From NCBI RefSeq assembly GCF_900101875.1, contig NZ_FNAI01000016.1:1-64000 (forward strand): 64,000 bases of DNA. Direction: 5' to 3'. This DNA is from Mucilaginibacter pineti (GTDB lineage Bacteria; Bacteroidota; Bacteroidia; Sphingobacteriales; Sphingobacteriaceae). This document shows, one piece after another, positions 43,582-54,700 of the stretch (position 1 is its first letter; each line of letters opens with the position of its first letter). The notes under the pieces were generated by a model that saw nothing but the letters and a program-made list of their open reading frames with translations, had not been told where the DNA came from and did no database searches. The position numbers and the translations under genes are program-made.

Positions 43582-45111
43582 TTCTACTACCTTCCCTATC
43601 AATGTAGCCGATGTGCTTTTTTCAACAAGCACGTTAACATATTGGCCTGGCTTATAATTCTCTCCTACCGGGAAAATTACCATAGCATTTTGATCGCTGC
43701 GGCCGCAATAGTCTTTGTCTGATTTTTTGGAAAACCCTTCAATCAATACTTTTTCAACTTTACCTATCCGCGCTTGCATCCGGTAAAAAGAATATTCCTG
43801 TTGCTTGGCTACAATTTGTGTTAAGCGTTTTTGTTTTATTTCCTCAGGAATATCGTCGGCATAGCGTTTTGCGGCTAAAGTACCGGGGCGCTCGCTGTAT
43901 TTAAACATGTAGGCAAAATCATATTTAACGTAATCCATCATTGATACGGTTTCGTCATGCTCTTCATCTGTTTCGCTGCAAAAACCGGTAATTACATCTG
44001 TTGATATAGCACAATCCTTAATGATACGGCGAATGGCGTCAATCCTGTCGATATACCAGGCACGGTCATACGTCCGGTTCATCATTTCCAGTATCCGGCT
44101 ATTTCCCGATTGTACCGGCAGGTGTATATAGTTACAAATATTATCGTATTTGTTGATAGCGTAAAGCACATCATCAGTAATATCTTTAGGATGCGAGGTA
44201 GAGAATCTAACTCTGAGCTCGGGATTGATCAATGCTACCATTTCTAAAAGGTTGGCGAAGTTGGTAACAGGTGCGTCAGCCTTAGCCTCAGCCTCACCTA
44301 AATCCTCTCCAAGGGAGAGGACTTTATTGTCCTGCGATGCAGTATCTCCATCAAGCTCATTAGAACCCTCTCCATTGGAGGGGGCAGGGTGAGGCTGCTT
44401 CCATTTATACGAGTCAACATTTTGCCCCAGCAAAGTAACCTCGCGATAGCCTTTGTTAAACAGGTCTTCACACTCGGCCAGTATTGATTTGGGGTCGCGG
44501 CTGCGTTCGCGACCGCGGGTAAAGGGTACTACGCAAAACGAGCACATGTTATCGCAACCACGCATAATTGATACAAATGCGTTGATACCATTGCTATTTA
44601 ACCGTACCGGGCTTATATCGGCATAAGTTTCCTCCCGTGATAACAGCACGTTAACGGCTTTCTGTCCGCTGTCAACCTGATCTATAAGGTTTGGCAGATC
44701 GCGGTATGCATCGGGGCCAACCACAACGTCAACCAGTTTCTCTTCTTCTAAAAATTTTGATTTCAGGCGTTCGGCCATACAACCCAAAACACCTACCACC
44801 AGGCCCGGATTTTTTACTTTCGAAATTGTAAATTCTTTAAGGCGGTTACGTACGCGCTGCTCCGCATTTTCACGAATAGAACAGGTGTTTATGAAAATAA
44901 CATCTGCCAATGTATGGTCTGTAGTTGTTTCAAATCCTTGTTCTGATAATATAGAGGCAACTATTTCACTGTCGCTAAAGTTCATAGCGCAGCCATAGCT
45001 TTCAATATAAAGCTTACGCCCATTATTTTTACCCACAACAGGCTCCAAAACTAAAGCTTCGCCCTGTCTACTCTCATCATGCACCTTATCCGGAAGAACC
45101 AAATCCATCAT
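43579..45111 (-). CDS. miaB: tRNA-2-methylthio-N6-dimethylallyladenosine synthase MiaB with an in-frame insertion
   Basis: Radical SAM methylthiotransferase that modifies A37 of tRNAs. The 510 residues carry an N-terminal MTTase domain with Cys in ESYGCAMNFSDSE, INTCSIR and VLGCMAERL, a radical SAM domain with the CxxxCxxC motif in RGCDNMCSFCVVPFTRGRER and a C-terminal TRAM-like domain. The protein is longer than usual because residues about 239-274, rich in Pro/Glu/Asp (HPAPSNGEGS), come from a palindromic element between DSYKW and VTNFANLLEMV. The frame is kept. Confidence 0.92.
   Translation of the reverse strand: MMDLVLPDKVHDESRQGEALVLEPVVGKNNGRKLYIESYGCAMNFSDSEIVASILSEQGFETTTDHTLADVIFINTCSIRENAEQRVRNRLKEFTISKVKNPGLVVGVLGCMAERLKSKFLEEEKLVDVVVGPDAYRDLPNLIDQVDSGQKAVNVLLSREETYADISPVRLNSNGINAFVSIMRGCDNMCSFCVVPFTRGRERSRDPKSILAECEDLFNKGYREVTLLGQNVDSYKWKQPHPAPSNGEGSNELDGDTASQDNKVLSLGEDLGEAEAKADAPVTNFANLLEMVALINPELRVRFSTSHPKDITDDVLYAINKYDNICNYIHLPVQSGNSRILEMMNRTYDRAWYIDRIDAIRRIIKDCAISTDVITGFCSETDEEHDETVSMMDYVKYDFAYMFKYSERPGTLAAKRYADDIPEEIKQKRLTQIVAKQQEYSFYRMQARIGKVEKVLIEGFSKKSDKDYCGRSDQNAMVIFPVGENYKPGQYVNVLVEKSTSATLIGKVVE
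44291..44395. repeat. Palindromic element inserted in frame within miaB
   Basis: The ends GCCTCACC (44291) and GGTGAGGC (to 44395) are inverted. Two internal hairpins (CCTCTCC/GGAGAGG and CCCTCTCC/GGAGGGGG) match those of the intergenic element at 4224-4412. The insert is 105 bases, exactly 35 codons, without stops. Confidence 0.8.
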
Positions 45112-45223
45112 CTATTTTAAAAATTAGTTCGCAAAAATAAACAAAATTTAAATACATAAGTGACATATTGGCAGTATTTAATATAGTTTATATTATCCGC
45201 CATTAATGTATCAGTAATAGCCA

Positions 45224-45260
45224 TAAAAAAGCGGACAGCCCTTTTGAGAACTGCCCGCCT
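45224..45260 (-). terminator. Terminator after the frameshifted lipoprotein gene
   Basis: On the minus strand GCGGGCAG pairs with CTGTCCGC around a loop with TTCTCAAAAGGG, followed by six T. Confidence 0.65.
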
Positions 45261-45280
45261 AAATTTTTCATTAAAAAATA

Positions 45281-46149
45281 TTACGGTGCTATTGTAGCAG
45301 TAGCCGTGGTTGTATTTGTAATTTGCCATATAGCGGCACCGGGAGTAGGGAAGCTTACACCTTTTGTATTGCCCTTGGTAGCGGCATCTAAACCAAAGTA
45401 ATAAAGCGGATGGCCTTTATAAACTAACTGGCTTTTTCCAAACACGGTAATGGTACTAAAATCGGCGGTATTAAAAACAGATGGTACGGTTCCAATAGCC
45501 GAAGCTTCTACAATTGGCCAGTTGGCGTCATGTACCGGATCGTTGTTGCTGAATTTATTGGTATTAGGCAAATCATGCGTAAACATATATACTGTACGGC
45601 CGTTTACGCCTGTTAGATTTGTGATGTGCCATCACCAGCGGTTCCTGTAGCCAGGTATTTTAGTCCATCGTTGCCTACCAACTGGCCTGCGGCCAGCATA
45701 ACCGTATAATCCGCTTTAGCTACAAACCAGGTTTTGCCAACACCATCGCCATTGACATCGCCAGCTGCTTTATCATTTTGATAGTAGTACAACGGCCAGC
45801 CCTTGTAGGCAGTTTGTTTTGATCCATCGGTACGGGTTATAACTGTAAAATCTGTAGACGACAAGCCGGTGCCCAAAGTAGGGTTGGCTTTGTAAAACGG
45901 CATCCATACTACAGCGCAGCCGCCATCGCAGCTTGAGCCTGTACCTGAATCATCTGCAAAAAAGTAAAGCGAATTACCTGCATTGTCGGTTAATATGGTG
46001 GTAAATTTGGCGTTAGCGGTAAGCTGTACACCAGTTATTGCAACCGGCTTAGGCATAGTAGTTTGGTTATCATTTTTCTTGCTGCATGCAGCCACAAATA
46101 GCATTATGATAAATGTACTTGCCAGGATCACGTGATTTTTTGCTTTCAT
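45281..46149 (-). pseudogene. Secreted repeat lipoprotein (COG4315-like), split by a frameshift
   Basis: Residues 1-178 form the first frame (46149-45613): lipobox VAAC, then a repeat of the COG4315/PF03640 kind with LTDNAGNSLYFFADDSG and DGGCAVVWMPF. The second frame (45586-45281 as annotated from its ATG) carries MFTHDLPNT and HDANWPI of the next repeat. Reading upstream in that second frame gives ITNLTGVNGRTVYMFTHD without a stop, and it meets the first frame at about 45622-45630 after GDGT. One missing base there explains the break. It is a real frameshift or a sequence error. Confidence 0.72.
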
Positions 46150-46456
46150 TTTGATTGATGTATAATGAGTAAAAATTTATTTGGTTTATACATCGATAAC
46201 GACTTCAAATTGCCAGCGGTTGCTTTAAGCGAGGACTAATTATTCCAATAGGTTGTAATTGATTGATTATCAAATTACTAAATCAAGAAAAAAACAGTAT
46301 CCCTTAACCACTTAAATCAATCTAAAGTGTTAAATTCCTGCTGATGCAAAAACAAAATAAACTTTAATACGCTGTAACATAATGTTAGTAACTTGCCGTT
46401 AGAGCTTTACGTTAAATACAGTCATCACAACAAAAAAAGCAAAGGGAATCCAATAC
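46150..46456. other. Intergenic region between divergent genes
   Basis: About 307 bases between the frameshifted lipoprotein gene and the AsmA-like gene must hold two promoters. I see no convincing -33/-7 pair, inverted repeat or ORF. Confidence 0.35.
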
Positions 46457-48259
46457 ATGCAGTTAAAGTTTTTAAAGCACAAGTGGCAAAAAGTAGTATT
46501 CAAATTTGTGCTGATTCCTGTGGTGGTGATTTTACTTTTGGCTATAGTTGTTAATCGGTATTGGTCGCCAATTTTGGCTAATAAGGTGCGCGATGTTGTT
46601 TTAACCAGTACAGACAGTTTGTACAAGGCAGATTTTACCGACGCCGAGTTACATGTGTTACAGGGTAAGATTGTTATTTATAACTTAAGCCTCATACCCG
46701 ACACGGCTGTTTATAACCGGAAAAAGAAGCAGCACCTTGCCCCTAACAATCTTTTAGAGCTGCATGTTAAACGGCTTTCGTTATTGCATGTACATCCGTT
46801 TAGTCTTTATTTTAATCATAAGCTTAATATTGGGCAGGTTGTTTTAAACCAGCCTCAGCTCAATATCACCTATCAACGTAACCATACTAAGGATACTGTT
46901 GTAAAAGACCACCGCACTGCCTGGCAAAAAATTTCAAAGAGCCTGCAATCGGTTCATATTGGGCAAATACTTTTGAACGATGTAAAGTTTAAATATGAAG
47001 TTTATACCGGGCACAAAGTGGTGGTATCTGAACTGAAAGAGATGAATTTAACAGCCTCCGATCTGCTCATCGATTCGGCTACCCAAACAGATAAATCTCG
47101 CCTGCTGTATTGCAAGGACATTGTTACCGAACTAAACAATTATAGCGGTAAAACCACAAACGGCCTTTATTCTTACAAAATAAAATACCTCAAGCTTTCT
47201 ACCCGAACTTCGCACCTAGATATTGAAGGTTTACACCTTGAGCCTGCAACAACAAACATATTCTTCAACAAAAGCCATAGCGACCGCTTTGGCATCGGGA
47301 TAGATTCCTTGCAGCTCAACAACTTCGATTTTTTAAGTTACCATAAATACCGCACCATCACGGCATCAAGCCTGATACTTAATGGCGGCGATATCAACAT
47401 CTTTACCAATCCCAACAAGATCAAAAATCCATCTTTAGATAAGGTAAATAGCTTCCCCAATATGATGGTGCGCAAGATAGATGCTGATATTAAGATAGAT
47501 ACCGTTCGGCTGCACCGTGTAAACATAGCTTATTCTGAATTTAACAATAAATCGAATAAAACGGGCAGCATCAGTTTTAACAATACCAGCGGTCATATCT
47601 ATAACATTACCACCAATAAGGAGGCGATAGCGAAAAACAACATTACCGCCGTAAAGCTTACCACCTATTTTATGAATCGCGGCCGGCTTGATGTAGGCTT
47701 TAATTTTAACTTAACCGATGAAAATGCGGCCTTTTCCTACAAGGGCTCTTTAGGGGCAATGAACATGGGGGTGCTTAACCAGGCCACCATGCCATTGGCT
47801 ATGGTAAAAATTACCTCAGGTACGGTAAAACAGTTTAATTTTGATATACAGGCAAACAGCAAAGTATTTAAAGGTAAGGTAACATTGCTGTACAATGATT
47901 TGAAGGTGGCGATCCTGAAGGCGGATACAGCTAACGATCGTTTTAAACGCCAATCGCTGATCTCTATATTTGCTAACCTGTTTGTTATAAAACACAACAA
48001 CCCGGATAAGGATAATGAGGCCCCGCGCTCGGCCAATGTGGTTTATGTGCGGCCCAAAGACTCCCCGTTCTTTAAAACCATGTGGAAAACCCTTTTAGAC
48101 GGAATTATGCCATGTGTTGGTCTTGATGCCAAAACGCAAAAGGCAACAGCACAAAAAATGGCCGAACACCGCAAGAACAAACAAAACCGCCTCGATAAGA
48201 AAGCCGAACGTAAAAAACGTAATGCAGAAAAAGAGCGGAAGAAGAAGGGTAAGAAGTAA
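46457..48259 (+). CDS. AsmA/DUF748-like envelope protein
   Basis: A 600-residue protein with one N-terminal membrane anchor (about 13-33) and a long extracytoplasmic region of beta-strand character, as in the AsmA/TamB and DUF748 lipid-transfer group: repeated units such as LLELHVKRLSLLHVHPFSLY and LKIEGLHLEP-type segments. The C-terminal 40 residues are almost only Lys, Arg and Asn (DKKAERKKRNAEKERKKKGK). The assignment is by shape; lipid transport between membranes is inferred. Converges closely with the next gene. Confidence 0.6.
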   Translation: MQLKFLKHKWQKVVFKFVLIPVVVILLLAIVVNRYWSPILANKVRDVVLTSTDSLYKADFTDAELHVLQGKIVIYNLSLIPDTAVYNRKKKQHLAPNNLLELHVKRLSLLHVHPFSLYFNHKLNIGQVVLNQPQLNITYQRNHTKDTVVKDHRTAWQKISKSLQSVHIGQILLNDVKFKYEVYTGHKVVVSELKEMNLTASDLLIDSATQTDKSRLLYCKDIVTELNNYSGKTTNGLYSYKIKYLKLSTRTSHLDIEGLHLEPATTNIFFNKSHSDRFGIGIDSLQLNNFDFLSYHKYRTITASSLILNGGDINIFTNPNKIKNPSLDKVNSFPNMMVRKIDADIKIDTVRLHRVNIAYSEFNNKSNKTGSISFNNTSGHIYNITTNKEAIAKNNITAVKLTTYFMNRGRLDVGFNFNLTDENAAFSYKGSLGAMNMGVLNQATMPLAMVKITSGTVKQFNFDIQANSKVFKGKVTLLYNDLKVAILKADTANDRFKRQSLISIFANLFVIKHNNPDKDNEAPRSANVVYVRPKDSPFFKTMWKTLLDGIMPCVGLDAKTQKATAQKMAEHRKNKQNRLDKKAERKKRNAEKERKKKGKK

Positions 48260-48261
48260 GA

Positions 48262-48762
48262 TTATTTGTAGCTGAATTTAATTCCTTTTTCTTTGACAAT
48301 TTGCTTCAATCTTGCTATATCCTCTTTTAACTCAAAGCCATCTTTTGGCAAATAATGTATCCCCTTAACACCCGTACGCAATAAAAAATATTTTTCACGC
48401 TCAATCAACCGACTAATATATTGCCAATTACTTGTATTACTGAATGTATCGCCTTTTACTTCAATTTTGTCTTCATTAATCACATAAACTAATGGCTCCC
48501 TCAATGTGGCAACCCGTTTCATATTTCGTTTACTTGTCAAATAAAGGGCGCCAGGCAAAATAATAGCGAACCAAAGGATAAAATAATAAAGAATCCATTC
48601 CTGACTTCGCCAGGTAAATGAAATATCAGGGTAAGCGGCACCCTCCAGTATTATAAGCACAGCCAGCATAGTTATAAATAAGCGTGGTTTAAAGGTCATT
48701 TTTAAAACAATCTTAAAGTAAGTCTTAAAATCTATAGCACTGTGTATGGTAATATCTTGCAT
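48262..48762 (-). CDS. YcxB-like domain membrane protein
   Basis: A 166-residue protein with two membrane segments (about 27-44 and 58-76) and a C-terminal soluble beta domain of the YcxB-like type (YVINEDKIEVKGDTFSNTSN, then HYLPKDGFEL). Function is unknown. Its end is only two bases from the end of the convergent AsmA-like gene, and it starts eight bases after the sprA stop, so it may be read as the last gene of the sprA operon. Confidence 0.7.
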   Translation of the reverse strand: MQDITIHSAIDFKTYFKIVLKMTFKPRLFITMLAVLIILEGAAYPDISFTWRSQEWILYYFILWFAIILPGALYLTSKRNMKRVATLREPLVYVINEDKIEVKGDTFSNTSNWQYISRLIEREKYFLLRTGVKGIHYLPKDGFELKEDIARLKQIVKEKGIKFSYK

Positions 48763-48770
48763 GAAAAATG

Positions 48771-51700
48771 TTATTGCAGTAATAATTTCAAATTGACGCC
48801 AAAATTGGTAAATGCCGTATTAAATGTTTGCGATGTATACGGCCGGGTAAGGTTTGAATCGTAAAACAGGTTAAGATTAAAGCGTTGGTTTATCACGTAA
48901 TCAATAGATGGCCTTACGGTTATATTTTGTGCACCGGAAGATATTTCGGCCGCTTCTACATCCGCACGGTATATCAGCGTTTTGTTATCCCGCAACGAGA
49001 AGTCGACCTTGAAGTTCACATCTTTCGGACTGGTTTCCCCCTCGCTGAACCAGCCGAACGGGAAGTGGAAGTTTTTGGTATGATAACCAAAACCCAATAC
49101 TATTATCCGCTCGTTTTGCTGTGCCAGCTGGCTGTTCAATAAACTTAAACTAAGCGAGCGGCTTTGGCGGTACTCTGCATTGGCGGTCATGCTATTTTTA
49201 AACCTTACACTGGCACCCAGCAACGGCACAAACTGTTCAAATATGGTAACCTGCGAAAACTGGTACAGCGGCAAAAAGTCGTTGTTTAAATCCTTTGCGC
49301 TCGATGCGCCGTTAGCCTCCTGGTATTGCAGCAGCGAGGTAAAACCATTCACGTTATATGACGACCGATAGCCGTGACTCAGATCAAACGAATCAAAAAT
49401 ATCTTGCAGGAACGGAATTTTACTTAAACCGTTGTAAGTAATTTGCCAGTTAGGGATAGGGATCTTAGGAAACTGCGACAAGTTACTGCTGGTAGCTTTT
49501 TTACCGGTATAAGCAGCCAAAAACGCAGGCACTAACACATTCTGCGAGTTTGGCCCATAACCGTCAACAAAGCCATTTGCATCCACAACTCCTGTGGAAT
49601 TTGGATTTTGCGCTGCCAGTTTTTTGGATATAATAACCCGGTTATCTAACAAGGCCTGGAAAACCGGCGAAGTATTGTTTACTCCCGTTGATTTCTTAAA
49701 TGCCGTACCAATCGTTAAAAACGAGATACTATAATTCCCCGTAGTTACCGGGCTCAGTGTTTCAATACTTTGTGTTGATTCCAGGTATTTAAAATTGGCC
49801 TGGTAATTATGATCCTGTGTTTTAAATGCAATCAGTTCTATCCGCAGATCCTTTATCGGTTCAATTATCCCCCTGAAATGCATATCCTCGTTAAGCGTGG
49901 TTACATACAATTGATTTTGCAAGGTATCAGACGTGATCCATCCCCGAGCTAAAGCTTTCGGTCGTATATCGGCCTGGCTGCCTAATAAGAATCCCAGGCC
50001 CGGCGCGCTGTACGCACCATCTTGCCCAAAAAAGCCAGATTGCGGCAAGTATCCCGGTAAAAATGTTCCTTGGGTACGGGTGTAAGTACCACTTAAATTT
50101 TTTATGCTGGTTAATAACCCTATAAAGAAACCACCGGCCCCGCTTTTTGAATTGGGGTTATTGGCTTTACGTATAAAAGGGAATTTATTATACAGGGCCG
50201 CCATATTAAGGGTTGGGTTTAACTGTATCGCCCTTGAATTCTGGATGCTGTTACCAACATCATACGACGGATCATTTATAGCGAAAAGCGGCTGTGTTTG
50301 CCAGTTAAAGTGCGTGCTGTAACGTGCAATAGCCGATACCCAATCCAGTCCAGGTATTTTGTTAAGTGGTAGCGTATAGTTAAGGTTGATGGTGTGGTTG
50401 TAATTGGTAGTACGGCCCAGCTTTTTGAGGTTATCCCAAAGGGTATCTCTTTTTAAACCGTTGATACGACCCGCAGGCTCATCAACTACCGATAGGTTGG
50501 TGGCATCGATATCAAGCTGTAACGATTTCGACAAATTCCACCCGATACCGTAAACCCTGGTTATATTAAAGTACTTGTTAAAGGTAGTTGTCGGTACAGG
50601 AATAAAGTTATTCGGGTCGTTATCGCGCAACGTATTTTCTGAATAAAAACGATCAAAGTTGATGCTGAAATTTAACCGCGACGGCAATATGCTAAAATTG
50701 ATATCGCGCAGCAGGGCCAGCATATTACTCTTGATGATCTTAGCAAACGGATTATAATATTTAGGCTGATTGGTATAATTATAGGCCAGCGTTAGTCTAT
50801 AGGTATGTTCCAGATCGCTTTGAGTTGTAAAATCATGATGGGTATATTCAGTAAAGGCATAACTGGCGTTCAGGTTTTCAACGTCCCAAATATGGTTTGG
50901 TGACGATGGGTTTGTTTTGGCTTTATGCACGTTGGTAAAGTTGATACTCCTGCGTAATGTATAATCAATAGCAGCATTCTTTATCGAGTCGCGTTCTTGC
51001 GAACTGGTAGCGGCAGCAAGCGAGGCCTTCAATTCAATATCCGGCGCGCCGGGGTCATATTGCGGCAAGCTCCGCTGCGATGACAGGTTTATATAAGCCG
51101 GGATATGGATGCCGCTTTTATCCGGGAAAAATTTACCCAGTTCGGCCGTTGCCGATATATCATAACTTTGGTCGTCGCTGCGGCTGCGGTCGTTTAACCG
51201 CGAATCCAGCGCACCAAACCCTACGGTAGTTTTACTGCCCGATACGGTGATGTCGGCAAAATCTGCAAGCTTGGCATCCAGCCGGGCTGTGGCTGCCCAA
51301 CCACCGCGCTGGTCAAAATCGGTAAGCCGCAACTCATCAAACCAAACAGTACCAGATTTATCAAGCCCATCATCAACCACAGTCGACGCATTGCCTTTGT
51401 ATGGGTTACGTACACCCAGCATAATGGTACGCAGCCTGCTTAAATCGGGCTGGCCTTTTATATAAACTACTTTATCGCCTTCAGTATATTTAAAAACCTC
51501 GTTATAGGGAACGTTGGAGTGATTGCGTTTTAATTTTGCACGGGTAAGCAAATCAAGCTCCAGATCAATTTCATTTACGGCGGGCCATATCGCATCCGGG
51601 TCGCGGGTGCCGGGCTGGGTAACTTTAAGCGGCACTCCGTACTCATAATAGTTATCCTGGTAATCCACACCTAAACGTATAAACGCATTCAGGTCGTTAT

Positions 51701-54700
51701 CCTTCAACAGATCGCCTTCGGCATGAACAAACATCTGGATGCGTTTGTATGAACGCAGGTCATTATAAAACGTACGGAAAGCGGCCCTTGAATAACCATC
51801 ACGCAGGCTTTTAACAGTTATCGACAACGATTGCTCATTTAACTTGGTATTAGTTTGCAGGTTATTGTAATTACGCTGACGCTCGATACCCGGCGGTACC
51901 ACGTAAGGGATAGGCGTGCGGTTACCATTTTCTTCGATGTTTACAGCCTGTACATCAATTGATGAATTATCTATCGGCGGGTTGGTGATAACGGGATCGG
52001 CAATAACATTAAGCGGGTTCCGCTCCACATTAAATGCACGCCATTCGCCACGCACCAATTGCAGGGTAGCAAAACGTAAAATGGCAGTATCGGCAAAGTT
52101 TGTCATGAACATCCGCATAAAACGGATGGCTTTGAAATCCTGAATGTTACCAACTTTACTTTCATAATTTGTAATAGGAATACGGAACTGGTACCAATTT
52201 ACCAGCTGGGTTGTGCCATTTGGCAGTTTTACCGATGCCGTAACTTTATCACTTATGTTATTTTGCCCAACAATCATATCAGCCGGACGAATGGAAACTT
52301 TATATTGAAAATAAGCATCCTCCTGGCTCATGTTATTGTCCCTATTAATATCCTCACCATCGGGCAATGAAGTTGATGCCGAATTTTGGATACCAAGTTC
52401 AGCTTGTGATTGTTCGGTTGTTTTTGAGTTGCCGTCGGTACCGTTATAGCGACTGTAACGGTCAAGGATACCTGCTTTGGCATCATCAAGCTGCTTGCCC
52501 TGGTAGTATTGATAATCATCAGATGACGGATCGGCAGAGAAAGCATTGGCGGCCTGCGCATTCAGCTGCCCTTTAACCTGGTTAACTATCGGCGCAAATT
52601 TAACCGCCTCGTCCTTGTCATTCAATCCATCCAAACCTACATCCTGTAACTTGCGCGAATCGGGATTGTTATCAAAAGCATTGATAACCGGTTGTAACCT
52701 CGATACCCTACCCCAGTTTGTTTCGTCAACCTGTGTAAGATCGCCGTTGATTGGCAGAGCATTTTCCAAACTCTTGCGACCATCCTTCAATATATCTTCA
52801 GAAATGCTGCCAAGGTTAAAATACAGATCGCCACCTGCCGAATTTGGTTTATAAATAAACGGATCAAGTACCCAAAACTCTATATATGATACATTTAGTG
52901 ATTCAAAATCATTTGTTTCCAGTTTCCTGAACATACCACCCCAGCGTGCCTTTGGGTTTTGTAGTGTACCATCGTTATTAATACCATTGGCAGCATAGTT
53001 ATAAGGCCCGCGAATGGTTGGGTAAAAGGCCATATTCAACGTGGCCAAACTCAATGGCTGCCCTGTAGTTGATTGTTTGTATGGAAATACCTCCTGCTCA
53101 ATTACCTGCCGTACATAATGGTTAGACAGCTCGGTCTTTGAAACAGGCAGGGTGCCGGAATTGGTATAAAATATAGGGTCGATATTATAAAATGCAAGTC
53201 GAGCCCTGTTAAAGCCATAGCTGAGATCATTAAAAGAGCCCGATTCTGGAAAAAGCTGTGGCGTACCCGAAATTTGCCAGGCATTGGCACTTTTTATATC
53301 AATGATAGATTGGCTGTTCTCAAAATCGTCCAAATATGATGTCCCATTTTTTGACCCTGCAAAATTCAACGCACCGGGGCTGCCTGGCATCAGTTGCGCA
53401 AATTCGCCCGAAAAGGTAATTGACGAAGGTACCTTGGTATGAATGAATGGCAACTTATCAACCAACCGGGTAAGAAAACGGGAATCGGAACTATAATTGG
53501 CATCAAAACCCCAAATGGTATTTGATATGGATTCCTCGCCGGCAGTTTCGTTTTGTGTGATGGGTTGCTCTGTAAGGTGCATCAACGTAGCACCGAGTGA
53601 CAATTTATCGTTAACGTGGTAATCAAATCGCGACCCATATAATGATTTTTGCTGAACCCCAAAAAGTTCATTATTCTCCAGTTTTACGCTGATGGGCTGG
53701 CCAGATGATAATAAAGCCTGGTTCAAGATCCTGATACGGCCCGCATTGTAGTCAACAGTATAATCAGTACCTTCTGTAAGTTTCACTTGCCCTGCGGTTA
53801 CGTTTACAGAACCCTGCGGAATGTTCACCGCGTTAAGCTGATACTCCGAACCGCCTGTTGACGTATAGGTACCCTTTATCACATACCGGTTAAGCGCCGG
53901 AAAATATTGCTGCGCGATAGTTTTGGTAGAATCATACAACGGCTGGTAAACATACCGCTTCGCCAGATCGCCCTCACCAGCGGTGAATTTCTTTGCCAGG
54001 TCGGAGCCAAAAGGCTCAAGCACCGGAAAAACCACCCGCCCGTTTTGCGAGTCGATGGTGATCCCTTCCAAAAAGTCAAAATAGCCATCGGGCTGTTTAT
54101 CGCTTTGTTGGTTGAGGTTATCAAGGCCCGTTAGCTGCAGCCATAGCTTGCCCTTTGTGTTTTGTCCCTCTTCCATTACCGTTTTTTCGATACCCGATTT
54201 ATCATCAAGGCGGGTAACAGTCATTTTAAAATTTGTTGGCGCTATTTGAAAAGCCCCCAGCGAGTAGATGTTTTTCATCATCAGCTTCCAGGTGGGCAAA
54301 TTGGTTTTCAGCAATTCGTTCTTCAGTAATTTCACAAACAGCACTTTTGGCGTGTTAGGGTCAACCGCTACATCACTGCTAAACTCACCCACCTGGTACT
54401 GTACGCCATTTACGGTATATTGATAGGCAACTGCCAGCACCTCATCGTTATTTAGCGGATAGTTTAGCGATATATAACCCAACTGCGAGTGCAAAGTATA
54501 TTCCTTATCGGTAAGCTTACGGGCGTAGGTAAGTTTTGAATAGTTATCGGTAGCGCCTGTAGTTTGGAAATATTGTGCTACTGAGTTGGAATTTGTTGAG
54601 CGTGCATCCGGCGGTAAGTTATTTAACAGCGAGTTTGATTGCTGTGGAAAACCAGGTCCCTTAAAAGCTGCCGGCAAAGCACTGCCCCCACCCTGAATGA

